64,000 nucleotides of DNA from Rhizomys pruinosus (taxonomy: Eukaryota; Chordata; Mammalia; Rodentia; Spalacidae). The stretch covers positions 604,460-668,459 of the forward strand of contig VZQC01011003.1 of assembly GCA_009823505.1 (NCBI GenBank), given 5' to 3'. Positions within the stretch are counted from its first letter, which is position 1; every line of letters begins with the position of its first letter. Below the pieces are notes generated by a model. It made no database searches. It was not told the origin of the DNA and was given only the letters and a program-made list of their open reading frames with translations. The translations under genes were made by a program, and so were the position numbers. Shown one piece after another: positions 19,701 to 29,480 of this stretch.

Positions 19701-21274
19701 ATTATGTAATATGTGATAAAAAGTAAATGCTAATTCAGTTTCTAAAGAAGCTCTGTTGACTCTAAGCTAAAGATTTGTTTTTGATGTCCCAATCTGGATA
19801 TTTCCAAAGTTATCTGACAACTGCTGAGTTGTTCATTAGTCAAAGCATCCAGGGTTATAAATAACAGTACAATATTTTGAAACAAAGCCATTTTCAAAAT
19901 GGGGAAATTTAATGTGTTATATTAATTATTGCCTTTCATTTAAAATGGTGGCAAAGAACATTTTAAAACAAATTTGTGTAATTTCATAAATAGCAGAGGA
20001 TTTCTTCTCACCAGCCTGGGAATCTATTTGTTACATAGTTGCAAACTTGGTGAATCAATTTTATAGTCTGCATTAAAAAAACCCCAGAGTATGGTAATTT
20101 TTCTACATAATGTTTACATCTATTTTAGGACAAGCACAGTTTAAACATTTACTGACTGACTTAGTTTTGCTTAAAGGCCTGGTGCCCATGTCCCAAGGAC
20201 TTTTAAAATAGTACTCTCTATGGACTATGGGAATGACTTTTTCAGAAAATTTCTCTAGATTTTAAGCAAACTTGAAATGCTCTTTCCTAGCAATAGTATT
20301 TAGTTCTGTGATTTTTCTTTCCCATGCTTCTGTAAGCTGGCACATTTTGAGTGTGTGGCTTACACACTGCAGAAAATAAGTGAAAAAGAAAAAAAGATCA
20401 GTTCTAGTGATTTGGAAACTTTATTCTTAATTTACCATATAACTTTTCATTTTCTTTTCTTTTTTTGGGGGGTGGGGGCAGAATGGAGACTCACACTGGG
20501 CTTGGGTACCATAAACCCAACCATTAACACTATGACTTTTTAAAAATTTCTGGAAGGGGCCGGGCATGGTGGCATAGGCCTTTAATCCTAGCACTTGGGA
20601 TCTTTGTGAGTTCAAGGCCAGCCTGGTCTAGAAAGTGAGTTCCAGGACAGCTGGGGCTACAAGGAGACCCTGTCTCAAAAAGACCAAAAAAAAAAAAAAA
20701 AAAATTTCTGGAAGATCCCCTTAATTAGCAGTATTTAAAGAATGAAGTTTGAACAGGTGAACTGAGCTTTTTGCCCCTAAATTTAAGGATTTTGGATATG
20801 TATGAAGTGTCCAGTTATAGAATGTCCTTTCACCTGGTAGCCAGAATTTAAGATCCCAGTATGACATATTTTCCCCCCTCTTTTCTTTATCTATTTGAAA
20901 GTATCACGAGCATGTGTTTTTCAAATAAGATTTTAGCTGAAAACAATAAACTAAAATTTAAAAGCATGTTAAAGGCAGGAAAAGACAGTTTGATTGTTAT
21001 TTCTCCATATTTTATGATCTCACCGATCTGCATCTTCATTCCTTTTATTCAGGAAAACCCTCAAGGCAATAAAAAAGATGAACTGGAAAGCTCGGACACT
21101 CCCTGTGAGCCAGGGCAAGACTTGCCCAGTGAACAGAATAAAGGGGCCTCTTTGGATGGTTCTCGGTGTTCTCCTTCCCCAGCCTCCCAGGAAGACCTTG
21201 ATTCGGAGCTTTCAGAGGATTCTGACCAGGAAGTGGACATTGAGGGCGACAAAAGCTACTTTAATGCGGGATGA
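16400..21274 (+). CDS. Hhex: Hhex, haematopoietically expressed homeobox protein (4 exons, complete)
   Basis: Spliced CDS is join(16400-16754, 18686-18864, 19071-19121, 21053-21274), giving 268 aa, close to the 270-271 aa of the human and mouse proteins as I recall them. Seen in the translation: a Pro/Ala-rich N-terminus (1-134) with the eh1-like FYIDDIL at 30-36, a TLE/Groucho-type motif; a homeodomain at about 135-194 with L150, F154, W182, F183, N185 and R187 at canonical sites and Gln at homeodomain position 50; and an acidic tail (196-268, about 20 Asp/Glu). Known role: nuclear DNA-binding factor, mostly a repressor, needed for anterior visceral endoderm, liver, thyroid, pancreas, blood and endothelial development. 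The ATG follows the TATA-like site and ends the GC-rich leader; the upstream in-frame ATG at 15878 lies before the promoter. All key residues are intact, with no frameshift. Confidence 0.98.
16755..18685 (+). other. Hhex intron 1
   Basis: 1,931 bp, GT-AG (gtaagg to cttgcctgcag). No SINE or L1. It starts GC-rich inside the CpG island and becomes AT-rich. It contains a cluster of Ets/GATA-like sites (listed separately) and a T-run at about 18119-18131. Confidence 0.95.
17316..17470 (+). promoter_or_regulatory. Candidate blood/endothelial enhancer in Hhex intron 1
   Basis: Within 155 bp, about 1 kb after the start: GATA-type cores (ttatcg 17325, tgatag 17371, tgatat 17393), Ets-type cores (aggaaa 17354, tttcct 17405, cttcct 17453) and a RUNX-like tgtggg (17414). 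Hhex is expressed in blood and endothelium, and an Ets/GATA enhancer about 1 kb into the gene has been described for mouse, to my recollection. Correspondence is inferred from position and motif content. Confidence 0.45.
18686..18864 (+). CDS. Hhex: Hhex coding exon 2
   Basis: Completes Gly119 and runs to Gln178: the linker KPLLWSPFLQRPLHKR and homeodomain helices 1-2 into the start of helix 3. Acceptor cttgcctgcag|gc, donor acag|gtaagc; 179 bp, ends in phase 0. Confidence 0.97.
18865..19070 (+). other. Hhex intron 2
   Basis: 206 bp, gtaagc to ctttcgtttag. It interrupts the homeodomain just before the VKTWFQNRR recognition helix (after homeodomain position 44). Confidence 0.95.
19071..19121 (+). 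CDS. Hhex: Hhex coding exon 3 (microexon, recognition helix)
   Basis: Only 51 bp, exactly 17 codons: VKTWFQNRRAKWRRLKQ (residues 179-195). It holds most of the DNA-recognition helix including W182 and N185. Phase 0 on both sides, so skipping would remove the helix without shifting the frame. Confidence 0.97.
19360..19490 (+). promoter_or_regulatory. Candidate enhancer core in Hhex intron 3
   Basis: Close-packed gctaattg, gtttatc, tctaattaac, agataaag, gtaattgac and gttatctttg, i.e. homeodomain, FOX/GATA and GATA-like cores in repeat-free DNA. Endoderm factors (FOXA, GATA4/6) are known regulators of Hhex; binding here is inferred. Confidence 0.4.
20556..20700 (+). mobile_element. B1 SINE in Hhex intron 3, with TSD
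   Basis: Shortened B1 (gggccgggcatggtggcatagg; missing the ggaggcagaggcaggc block) with a long A-tail. Flanked by the direct repeat aaatttctggaag before (20543-20555) and after (about 20702-20714). The only mobile element inside the gene; same strand as transcription. Confidence 0.93.
21053..21274 (+). CDS. Hhex: Hhex coding exon 4
   Basis: 73 codons plus TGA: the Ser/Asp/Glu-rich C-terminal tail (ENPQGNKKDELESSD to GDKSYFNAG). Acceptor cttttattcag|gaa; phase 0. The SQEDLDSELSEDSDQEVDIE run is very acidic, consistent with a transactivation or cofactor region. Confidence 0.97.
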   Translation, partial: ENPQGNKKDELESSDTPCEPGQDLPSEQNKGASLDGSRCSPSPASQEDLDSELSEDSDQEVDIEGDKSYFNAG

Positions 21275-21955
21275 TGACCGCTGGCGAGGACATGTTAGAA
21301 AACTGACCTTGCAAATAGTATTTTGCTTCAGAGACTCTTCAAAGAGAAACTGGAAAATTGTATGAGAGAAAGAAATCAATTTTCTGGTGTTCTGGAAACT
21401 TAAATATTTGGTGCACTGGTTAATTAACAGACATACAATGAAACCTTAATTTTGACTTAACATATGGTATCTATTCACCGACTTTCAGTTTTGATAAAGT
21501 GACTAAATTTATCCCCATTTTAAGAAGTAAATTGTTTTTATTTATGAAAAGTAATTTTGAACTTTTGTTTAAAATTTAAATTACAACTTTAAAAGTTTTA
21601 TTAGGCTGTTCTTGAGGAACTTCTGTCATCTGTATCTATACCACAAGTTTATAGTGCTCCTTAAGAAAGGAGCCCACATATGAGGTGCCTTGAATACTTC
21701 AAAAGGACACACTTTTACCTGACCTTCTTACACTGCTGCCTTAAATCTGAAGCCCTTTCAGAGCACTTGGCTCAGGGGCATGGGTTCTTGTAAGCAAGAT
21801 AAGAAGTTCAGACTCTCAAATGCTTATTTTGCACTGTCAGTGTCTCTGATGAAGGTGCAGACCTATAGGCAGGGAAACTGACTCATTCATGATTAAAATT
21901 AATCCCACGGTGAACTAGAAATAGCAAGATAATTAAATGTAAGTAGATTGTAGAT
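21275..21955 (+). other. Hhex 3' UTR
   Basis: AT-rich and repeat-free, with ATTTA pentamers near 21507 and 21540. The end is inferred from attaaa signals at 21892-21897 and 21932-21937; the second is followed by a G/T-rich stretch (gtagattgtagatattgtg), the usual downstream element. A repeat pair begins only after 22030. Confidence 0.7.
21932..21937 (+). terminator. Probable poly(A) signal of Hhex
   Basis: attaaa variant hexamer with a G/T-rich element 10-35 bases downstream. attaaa at 21892-21897 is an alternative. No aataaa occurs nearby. Confidence 0.55.
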
Positions 21956-22032
21956 ATTGTGTTTTATAGAAACAATGTCTATAACGTGTATATAGAATCA
22001 TTAACTGTAAAAACATGACCAAAATGATGTGT

Positions 22033-22196
22033 GTTTTTCTTTTTCTTTCTTTTTCTTTCTTTTTGTATTTTTGAGACAGGGTCTCCCTGTAGCCACAGCT
22101 GTCCTGGACCATGTAGACCAGGGTGGCCTTGAACTCACAGAGATATACTTGCCTCTGACTCCCTAGTGCTGGGATTAAAGGCTTGCGCCACCAGCA
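22033..22196 (-). mobile_element. (TTTTC)n plus B1 SINE
   Basis: ttttctttct repeats (22033-22062) are the expanded tail of a reverse B1 (gagacagggtctccctgtagcc to gcttgcgccaccagc). Confidence 0.88.
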
Positions 22197-22216
22197 TTAT
22201 TGATGAGTTTTTCTTA

Positions 22217-22465
22217 TTTTTTTTTAATTTTATTTATTTCTGTATGTGCATGAATGTACTGTCTGCATGCAGGTCTGCGCACCGCACCCCATGTCATGCA
22301 ATGCCTCGGAGGTCAGAAGAGGGTGTCGGATTCCCCTGGAACTGGAGCTCCCCCGGAACTGGAGTTTCAGAAGGTTCTCGGCCACCATGTGGGTGCTGGG
22401 GATTGAACCCGGGTCCTCTGCAAGAGCGGTCGGTGCTCCCAACCGCCAGGCCATCTCTCCAGCCC
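22217..22465 (-). mobile_element. B2 SINE, 17-bp-duplication subfamily
   Basis: Reverse B2; the duplicated block reads ctggagctcccccgg / aactggagtttc. atgatgtgtttttctt-like sequence occurs both before the preceding B1 tail and after this copy, so the pair may have nested in one site. Confidence 0.93.
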
Positions 22466-25400
22466 TGATGTGTTTTTCTTAATAAGTTTCCTTGACTATA
22501 AATTCATCCACGGGGCGACTCACAATGTCAGACTAGTCATTCGTTGTTAAAAAACCTAAACTCATATCTCCAACTGCCTCTGGATGCTGGGCATGGATCA
22601 GGGCTGTTGCCCCTAGTGTCCCAGGAGCACAGCCGGAAAGGCTTAGGGAGCCCCAGTTGGGCCCTTTCTATGGGGGTGTTTGCTGGGGTGTGTGTGCCGG
22701 GGGCGGAGCAGGGCCGTTTCGAACCAAGAGGAGAACCTGGAGCCGCCAGACCCGCTATTGATTGGTGTGGAGGCCGCCGTCCTTGACCCTAGTGAGTCAA
22801 CACTGCACCATCCCTGTCGGGGCTCAGGAGCCCAGCTCTGCCGGGAGAGGCGGGGTTGGAGTGCTGGGAAGCGCCAGAAGAGGGAGAGGTCAGGTTCACA
22901 CTGCGATGGGAGCTGAGTCCCCCGTGGTGCAAGTCAAACTCCCTGTGAGTTCTGATTTGGAAGGTCTGGGTGGGAGTGGGAATTTGGATTTCACAAGTAC
23001 TTTGGGGAGGTGTTTTCCAACCACTGCTGGCCTCTGGAAGTGGCAGGACTCACATTCCTCCCTCAGCCCTGCACACAGGATTCCCTCCAGTAATTCCTGT
23101 CAGTTTTGGGTTAGGGGACTGAGCAAGAGGGAAACAGGAAGGATCCAGGGTGGTGGGAGTGAGGCTTATGGGACGGAGAGAGGGCTGAGGGGCAGGTGGA
23201 TGTGGGCTCAGGGTTTCTAACAGCCCTGGGAGTTGCTAACTGCATCCAGCTACCTGTCTGGCTGAGCTGTCAGGCCTGACAGTTCTACAGAGACCTATGG
23301 AGGGAGAAGCCCAGAAATCTCTCCTATTGGTGGGTTCACCTATTCGGTGAGGGCCTGGGATAGAATGCCTGGCCAACAGGGCTTGATTCCCCAGACATGG
23401 ACATCGGGTGAAGTCAGGTGAAAGGTCTTTTCCTTGGGGGGGGTGTTCACATCCTGCTACCTTGGAGTCTGGGAAGGCCACGAAATTGCAGATGAATTAG
23501 ATTTCTGAGAAACACCGAGCGCTGTTACTTCAGCAGAGAGGTGAAGGTAGGCCTGGAGGTTTGAAAGTCTGTTGGAATTTTGGTTCATGGCCTCAGTTCT
23601 TTGAGGGGATAGCCTAACTGATCTATTGACCCCTTCCAAACCCCCTGATCCCAGCTCAGTTTAGGCACTGCACTGTCCCCTACTCACATCTTAGTTCTGG
23701 AGTAGCCCCAAGTAGCCATTCAGGAGGAGAACTTTGCTTCTCACCAAGTTCAGGCTGTCACTCTCAGATTAAGACCTGCCTAACAGGTTGCATCAGTTTC
23801 AAAGGCCATAATCAGTCTGGTCTGCAAGTGGGACTGTCCGTATCCACTTTTTGGAGAATGGGACATTTGTGGACCTAATATGGAATTACAATAATCCTGA
23901 AATCTTTGTGTTTTATTTCTGGAGATAACCTCGGGTTAATGTTCACTCTCAGGAACAACTGTATCCTGACTATTAGGTGGAAAACAGCAGCTTATGTATT
24001 GATTGGTGCTAGAAATCTTGTTTTAAAGTAGACAAATCCCTGAAGCAGCCCATTTTCCAGTTGGAAGCTAGTCCAAGTTCCCTTCAAGTTGCTCATGTTT
24101 TGAATCTAAACATTTCCTTAAGAATGAAGAGAGTGTCAGTTGGAGGAGCAATGGTGTTCTCAGGAGAGACATTCACTTTTGTAAAACACTGTGCTACTGC
24201 CAATGGATATTTACAAATTCTTCCTACAATCCAGACATTTTTCATTTGTTTGCCTTTTGGCTATTTCATGTTGAAGCAGCATGTATGACCTTAACAGTAC
24301 AGCTCCTGTCTTGTTTTTAACTCTTTTATCAGGAGATTCAACTTGAAAAACGGTTATCATTTAGCAGAAAGACAAACAGAAAAGCACATTTTTGTAAGCA
24401 AAACGTTAATGATTGGAAGAATTGCCCTAATTTCATGGTGACAGTGTGTGATTAATCCCCTGGATCGTGTACTTATACTTTAAGTTATTCAGTTCGTTGC
24501 TCTTTGATATCCAGAAACCTTTCTAACTTAATAGGATATTGATTTGGTTGGATGATGTACTTTGACTCTTTACACGACATCACCTTTAGGGATGACTAGC
24601 CTGTTGCGTACTATTTTATTTAGAGAACGGTTGCATAAGGTTTCTTTTTCTTTTTATGGTTTTTCTCAGGGCGAAAGCTGATAAGACATCTTGTGGGAAA
24701 AGAGGAAACCATCTGAGAGTGAAAGTACCTATGTTCTTTCAACATTTCTGACAAGCTTTTTTTGTTTGCGGTTTTATCGCTGTGAATATTCAACTTAGTT
24801 AAAATGTGGATAGGACAGGGATTCCAGAAAACTGGATTTGTTAGGCTTGGGGAAAATGCACTTGGCTAGGACAGAAGACACGGAGATTCTCATTCCAGTT
24901 AAGGCGGTAGCCTTAGGAATTTAACATAACCACAAAGCCCAGCCTTTTGATTTCTTTTCAGAATCTCTTTAATCTGGAGGTGTTTATATGATTACCCTTG
25001 ATGTAGGGCAGAATGCAGAATACCAGTCACTCAGGGTGCTACCAGACAGGTAGGAGGAGGTCCCTTGTGGTCAAAACAAATCACACATTGTACTGTCCTT
25101 TACCTGTCATCCACTGGGCTTTCTGAAACCTCAGTTGGGACTCTGTAAATGCTTAAATCTAATTTGGTTCCGTGGTACCGTTTTTCTGGCACTGCTGTTA
25201 AGTCCAAACGGGAAGCATCTGGCAGATTCCTCTGGCCAAGGTCGGCAGGACTGCAGCTACACATTCTCAGGTGGCTGTAGGAAACCATGGAATTACAGTA
25301 TTGACAAAGCAGAGTGGCGGTGGGCAGGAGTCTACTACTCCTACGTTGCTGGCTGGGGACCCGAACCCCCCCCCCACCTCCCCACCCCCCCCGCGCTTTG

Positions 25401-25702
25401 GAGCCAGCTTCAGCCCCTGGCTCCCAATGGCCAACAGTTAGCCAGCAAGTGCTTTTGTGACAGTTCTGATTTGCCCCAGATGATAGGGGACGTCGCAGCA
25501 GCACTTTCTGCGCAGGGGAGCTTGTCTTTGGAGCATCTGATGGCCACTGCAGACTGCTTTCCCCGTAGCTTTTTTTTTTTTAAGAGGAGACAGGAGATCA
25601 TTGCTAATTGTGGGAGATTTTCCAGATGAAACCCAGGGAAGACCTCTTCCCACTGTAAAAAGTTTATCCAAGGCGTATTTTCTAACCCTTCATTAGGATA
25701 CC
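22466..25702. other. 3.2-kb unique, repeat-poor block downstream of Hhex
   Basis: No SINE or L1 recognised. 22.56-23.46 kb is G-rich; 23.6-25.1 kb is AT-rich with homeobox/GATA-like cores; a C-run lies at about 25366-25394. Short frames do not resemble proteins. Likely regulatory given the absence of repeats this close to Hhex. Confidence 0.55.
22690..22900. promoter_or_regulatory. CpG-rich patch about 1 kb past the Hhex 3' end
   Basis: CGs cluster here (gccgggggcggag, gccgtttcgaacc, agccgccagacccgc, ggccgccgtcc) beside a GC box (about 22694-22701), an inverted CCAAT (gattggtgtgg) and gcgccagaagagggag, which resembles a CTCF-type core. The surroundings are CpG-poor. It could be an enhancer, insulator or unannotated promoter; no gene seen. 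Confidence 0.4.
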
Positions 25703-25849
25703 TTTTTTTTTTTTTTGACTTTTTGAGACAGGGTCTCCCTTAGTCCCAGCTGGCCTGGAGCTTGCTTTGTAGACCAAGCCGGCTTTGAACTCACGGAGTT
25801 CTGCCTGCCTCTGCTGGGATTAAAGGCCTGTACCACCATTCCCCGGCAC
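25703..25849 (-). mobile_element. B1 SINE
   Basis: Reverse B1 with a T-rich tail; atacctttt occurs on both sides as a probable target-site duplication. Part of the cctcccaag segment is missing. Confidence 0.88.
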
Positions 25850-26782
25850 AATACCTTTTAATTCGAAACGGGAGATTGGCTTTACTGAAAAATCTTAAAT
25901 ATTAAAAAAAAAAAAAACCTCACTGTCTGGAAAATATTGAAGATGAGCAAGCACAAAATGGTCAAGTTCAAGGTTCCGGGTTTTCATAGACCAATAGGAA
26001 GAAATGCTTACTGAGTTTGTCTCAACCTTGCTTATATTTTTCTTTTGTAGATTGACCATGCCTTTCCATTTTTTCTCCAACTTTCTCATCTTTAATCTCT
26101 TTCCCATACCCAGGATGCCTTGTACTCATTCGGTTAATTTTTTCCCTTAAGAACAGAAAATGATTAATCTCAGTTTTTCAGATGTCAGCATTAGTGCCAA
26201 GAGGTTCTTGAAATTTGGAGAAACGTCCAGCTCAGGCAACAGTCCCATTTGAAAGAGATTCGACAGGAGTCCTGAGATCCTGCCCCCAAAAGGGCAGAGC
26301 CAGACAGTACCTGTTTGAGGGACCAAGATAAGCCTTACTAGAAGGACAATAGCAGCAGAGTTTCTGGGGTCTGAGCACCTGGTAGCCCTGCAGGAGCCGT
26401 GTATCAGTGCTGGGGGTTAGGAGTAGGTGCCCTGGGGAGGGCAGAGTCGTTAGGGCTCCTAAATCACAGAAAAGGAAATAGGAACAGGATGTTGTCGTAA
26501 CAAGAGGAATGACCAAGGACTCAGGTCTAGAGGTGGAAAAGGGTGGGAACAAATATGTCTTTACTTTTCAAAGGTCTTTGGGCTTCAGGATTTGGGACTG
26601 TGGGCCTGTGCTCTCTCCTGCCAGCCACACAGATCTCTTTGCTCTTTGGTTTCGTTCCTCCACCCTGAGCTCTCTTCCTCTGCATAACTCCTTAGCCAGC
26701 CACCCTGTGTACAGTCACAAACTTCTCTATCCCGTTCCAAAATGGACTTTTCTCTATTTCATTTATACAATAGGATATATTT
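25850..26782. other. Unique non-coding DNA
   Basis: No gene or repeat recognised over ~0.9 kb; one 14-A run near 25903. Confidence 0.5.
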
Positions 26783-27110
26783 TGGAGAGGCTGAGGCAAC
26801 GGGGAATCATAAGTTCAGGATCTTGACTGGCCTATAAAAATGAGTTCCAGGGGCTGGAGAGATGACCTAGCGGTTAAGAGCACCGACTGCTCTTGCAGAG
26901 GACCCGGGTTCGACCCCCAGCACCCACATGGTGAATGAAAACCGTCTTTAATTCCAGTTCCAGGGGAATCTGACACCCTCTTCTGACCTCCGTGGCATTG
27001 CACGACACGGGTGCACCAACCTACATGCAGACAATACATTCATACACATATGAAAAAAAAAATGAGTTCCAGGCTAGTCTGAGCAACTTAGTGAGACCAT
27101 GCTTCAAAAA
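26783..27110 (+). mobile_element. Old 7SL-type SINE split by a B2
   Basis: Left part 26783-26850 (ggagaggctgaggcaacgg) and right part 27058-27110 (gagttccaggctagtctgagc) form one decayed SINE interrupted by the B2 at 26851-27057. Confidence 0.7.
26851..27057 (+). mobile_element. B2 SINE with TSD
   Basis: Young B2 without the 17-bp duplication (accgtctttaattccagttcc), flanked by aaaaatgagttccag on both sides (ending 26850 and 27072). Confidence 0.95.
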
Positions 27111-27113
27111 TAC

Positions 27114-27472
27114 GCTGGGCGTGGTGGCGCACGCCTTTAACCCCAGCACTTGGGAGGCAGAGGCAGGCAGATCTTTGTGAGTTCAAGGCCAGCCTGGTCT
27201 ACAGAGTGAGTTCCAGGACAGCTGGGACTACAGGGAGACCTTGTCTTGAAAAGACCAAAACAAAACAAAACAAAACAAAACAAAACAAGCTGGGCATGGT
27301 GGTGCACACCTTTAATCCCAGCACTGGGGAGGCAGAGGCAGGTGAATCTCTGTGAAATCCAGGCCAGGCTGGTCTACATAGTAAATTCTAGGCCAGCTGT
27401 GGCTACAGGGAGACCCTGTCTCAAAAAGACAAAAAGTAAATAAAAATAAATAAAATAAATAAAAAATACAAA
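27114..27472 (+). mobile_element. Two tandem B1 SINEs
   Basis: 27114-27288 is subfamily A with a (CAAAA)n tail; 27289-27472 is a more diverged B1 with an (AAAT)n-rich tail. Confidence 0.93.
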
Positions 27473-27477
27473 GTAGA

Positions 27478-27582
27478 GTTAGGGATATAGCTCAGTGGTA
27501 CAGTATTTGTCCAGCATGTGTCAGGTCCTAAGTTTAATTTCCACTGCCAATAGTAAGTAAGTAAGTAAGTAAATAAATAAGA
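27478..27582 (+). mobile_element. ID-like SINE with (AAGT)n tail
   Basis: gttagggatatagctcagtgg, cagcatgtgtcaggtcc, then (AAGT)n/(AAAT)n. Confidence 0.75.
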
Positions 27583-27588
27583 TAAACC

Positions 27589-27710
27589 TTTTTTTCAAGA
27601 CAGGATCTTGAGTAGCCCAGGCTGGTCTCTTACTTGCTATTAGGCTGAGCCTGGCCTTGAACTCCTGATACTCCCATGCTGTGATTATTACAAGGCACCA
27701 TGCCTGACTC
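27589..27710 (-). mobile_element. Old B1/PB1-type SINE
   Basis: tcaagacaggatcttgagtagcccaggctgg and ccttgaactcctgatac; older 7SL-type wording. Confidence 0.7.
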
Positions 27711-27907
27711 AGGGTTATTTTTACATAGTTATTCTGTCTCTCTTATCTACTAGTCGCTGAGAGTAAATATTTTGTCTGTTTTGTCTATTGCTATATTTCT
27801 CTGACCTACTACATAGTAAGCATCAGATAACCATGGTGGGTTAAAGAAATTAATGAATATATGTTAAACATGCTTTTTATATAATAATAATTATTATTAT
27901 TATTGGT

Positions 27908-28066
27908 CTTTTTTTTTTTTTTTTTTTTTTTGAGGAAGGGTCTCCCTGTAGTCGCCAGCTGGCCTGGAACTTGCTAAGTAGATCAGGCTGGCCTTGAACT
28001 CACGGAGGTCTGTCTGCCTCTGCCTCCCAAGTGCTGGGATTAAAGGCGTGCACCACCAGTTTTGGC
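27908..28066 (-). mobile_element. B1 SINE
   Basis: Long T-tail, gaggaagggtctccctgtag to gcgtgcaccacc. Confidence 0.92.
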
Positions 28067-28069
28067 CTA

Positions 28070-28225
28070 TAAATTCTTTACATGTTTTCTTATCATTTAA
28101 TCCTCATGACAACCCAATGAGATAGTTTCTGTTACCAGATCCATTTTTCAGATAAACAGTCACTGAGATGTTAAAGTCAAGGTCTCAATTACTTAATCAA
28201 TGTTGTAATGGAAACTGTATTTAAT
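28070..28225 (+). mobile_element. MIR ancient SINE
   Basis: ttatcatttaatcctcatgacaacccaatgagatag, then ccatttttcagataaacag, follows the MIR consensus closely. 27760-27870 may be related MIR/L2 sequence split off by the B1. Confidence 0.8.
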
Positions 28226-28284
28226 CTGTTGAATCTTTGAAAAGGTATTAATATAGGTCTTATTCTTTGTTTCTTTTTCAAATA

Positions 28285-28511
28285 TTTATTGTTTATTTTT
28301 TCTTTTATGTGTATGAGTGTATTGCCTGCATGGGTGTAAGTGAATCCATGTCATGCAATGCTGGAGGAGGCTAAAAGAGGGCATTGAATTCCCCAGGAAC
28401 TGGAGTTAAGCATCCTTAACTTGTTAGCTGCCATGTGGGTGCTGGGAATTAAACCTGGGTCCTCTTCAAGAGCAGCCAGTGCTTTTAACTGCTGACACAT
28501 CTCTCTAGCAT

Positions 28512-28550
<39 letters not shown>

Positions 28551-28552
28551 TT
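28285..28552 (-). mobile_element. B2 SINE, then (TTTA)n
   Basis: Diverged reverse B2 (28285-28508) ending catctctctagc, then about 10 TTTA units that are the tail of the next SINE. Confidence 0.88.
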
Positions 28553-28688
28553 TTTGAGACAGCATCTCATATAACCCAGGCTGACTTCATATTCACTATG
28601 TAGCCCAGGATGACCTTGAGCTAGCTCCTGGTCCTCCTGCCTTCACCTCCCAAGTGTTAGAATTATAGATATGAACCACCATACCACC
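28553..28688 (-). mobile_element. Old B1/PB1-type SINE
   Basis: gagacagcatctcatataacccaggctgac, cttcacctcccaagtgttag. Confidence 0.7.
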
Positions 28689-28705
28689 TTTAACTATCAG
28701 AAGAT

Positions 28706-28939
28706 TTTTTTTTTTTTGTCTTTTGGAGACAGGGTCTCCCTACTCACTCTGTAGACCAGGCTGGTCTTGAACTCACAGAGATCCACCTGACTTTGCCTCC
28801 CAAGTGCTGGGATTAAAGGCGTGCACCATCACGCCTGGGTTAAAGACGGTTCTTAGCCATCATGTGGGTGCTGGGAATCGAACCAGGGCCCTCTGCAAGA
28901 AGAGTTGGCGCTCTTAACCGCTGAGCCATCTCTCCGGCC
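28706..28939 (-). mobile_element. Chimeric SINE: B2 head fused to B1
   Basis: Reverse B1 with an internal deletion (28706-28838) joined to a reversed B2 head (28839-28939). On the element strand the B2 reads ...aaccgtctttaa and then cccaggcgtgatggtgc. Confidence 0.85.
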
Positions 28940-29133
28940 CTCACCATGGCATTTTCAAACCCTGCTATCATATTTTGTTCTGATTCAACCCCCAGCTCCT
29001 CTCCACTGTGCACCTTGCTCACTTTGGTTCCTTCCCTCCCTATCCCTTCTGCTTTCTTATCACATATATCCTACTATCCCCATTTCCCAGCATCCTTTAT
29101 GATCTCTTCCTCTCCTCCAACGATCCACTTTCT

Positions 29134-29283
29134 TTTTTTTGTCTTTTCGAGACAGGGTCTCCCTGTAGCCCCAGCTGTCCTGGAACTCACTCTGTAGACC
29201 AGGCTGGCCTTGAACTCACAAAGATCCGCCTGCCTCCGCCTCCCAAGTGCTAGGATTAAAGGCGTGCGCCACCACACCCGGCC
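29134..29283 (-). mobile_element. B1 SINE, subfamily A, with 12-bp TSD
   Basis: Near-consensus reverse B1 (cacaaagatccgcctgcctc) bounded by gatccactttct at 29122-29133 and 29284-29295. Confidence 0.95.
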
Positions 29284-29295
29284 GATCCACTTTCT

Positions 29296-29298
<3 letters not shown>

Positions 29299-29339
<41 letters not shown>
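29299..29339. repeat. (AC)n microsatellite
   Basis: About 20 AC units. Confidence 0.97.
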
Positions 29340-29341
<2 letters not shown>

Positions 29342-29480
29342 TTTAAATGTAGGTTTCAGATATGAGAAAACATTTCACATTTGACTTTCTGGCAAATTTC
29401 ACCCAAGATAATGATTTCCAGCTGTATCCATTTTCCTGCACATTCATGAAATTACACAATGTATCATTGAAAACATTTAG

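Larger units (their letters stand above)
19122..21052 (+). other. Hhex intron 3
   Basis: 1,931 bp (by coincidence the same length as intron 1), gtatcg to cttttattcag. AT-rich and unique except one B1 at 20556-20700. Has a dense group of homeobox/GATA/FOX-like sites near 19360-19480. Confidence 0.95.
28940..29480 (-). mobile_element. Rodent L1 (Lx-type) 3' UTR, antisense, split by B1
   Basis: Pyrimidine-rich left part; right part has gtaggtttcagatatgagaaaacatttcacatttg and tccagctgtatccattttcctgcac, typical of rodent L1 3' UTR in reverse. Interrupted by the B1 at 29134 and an (AC)n array. Confidence 0.65.

Noticed and set aside
25135..25629. 164-residue plus-strand frame
   Set aside because: Includes a poly-C run and a poly-T run coding low-complexity residues; no family resemblance.
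26851..26930. tRNA gene
   Set aside because: The A-box/B-box-bearing head (ggttcgaccccc) belongs to a B2 SINE with body, A-tail and TSD; the same holds for all other B2 heads here.
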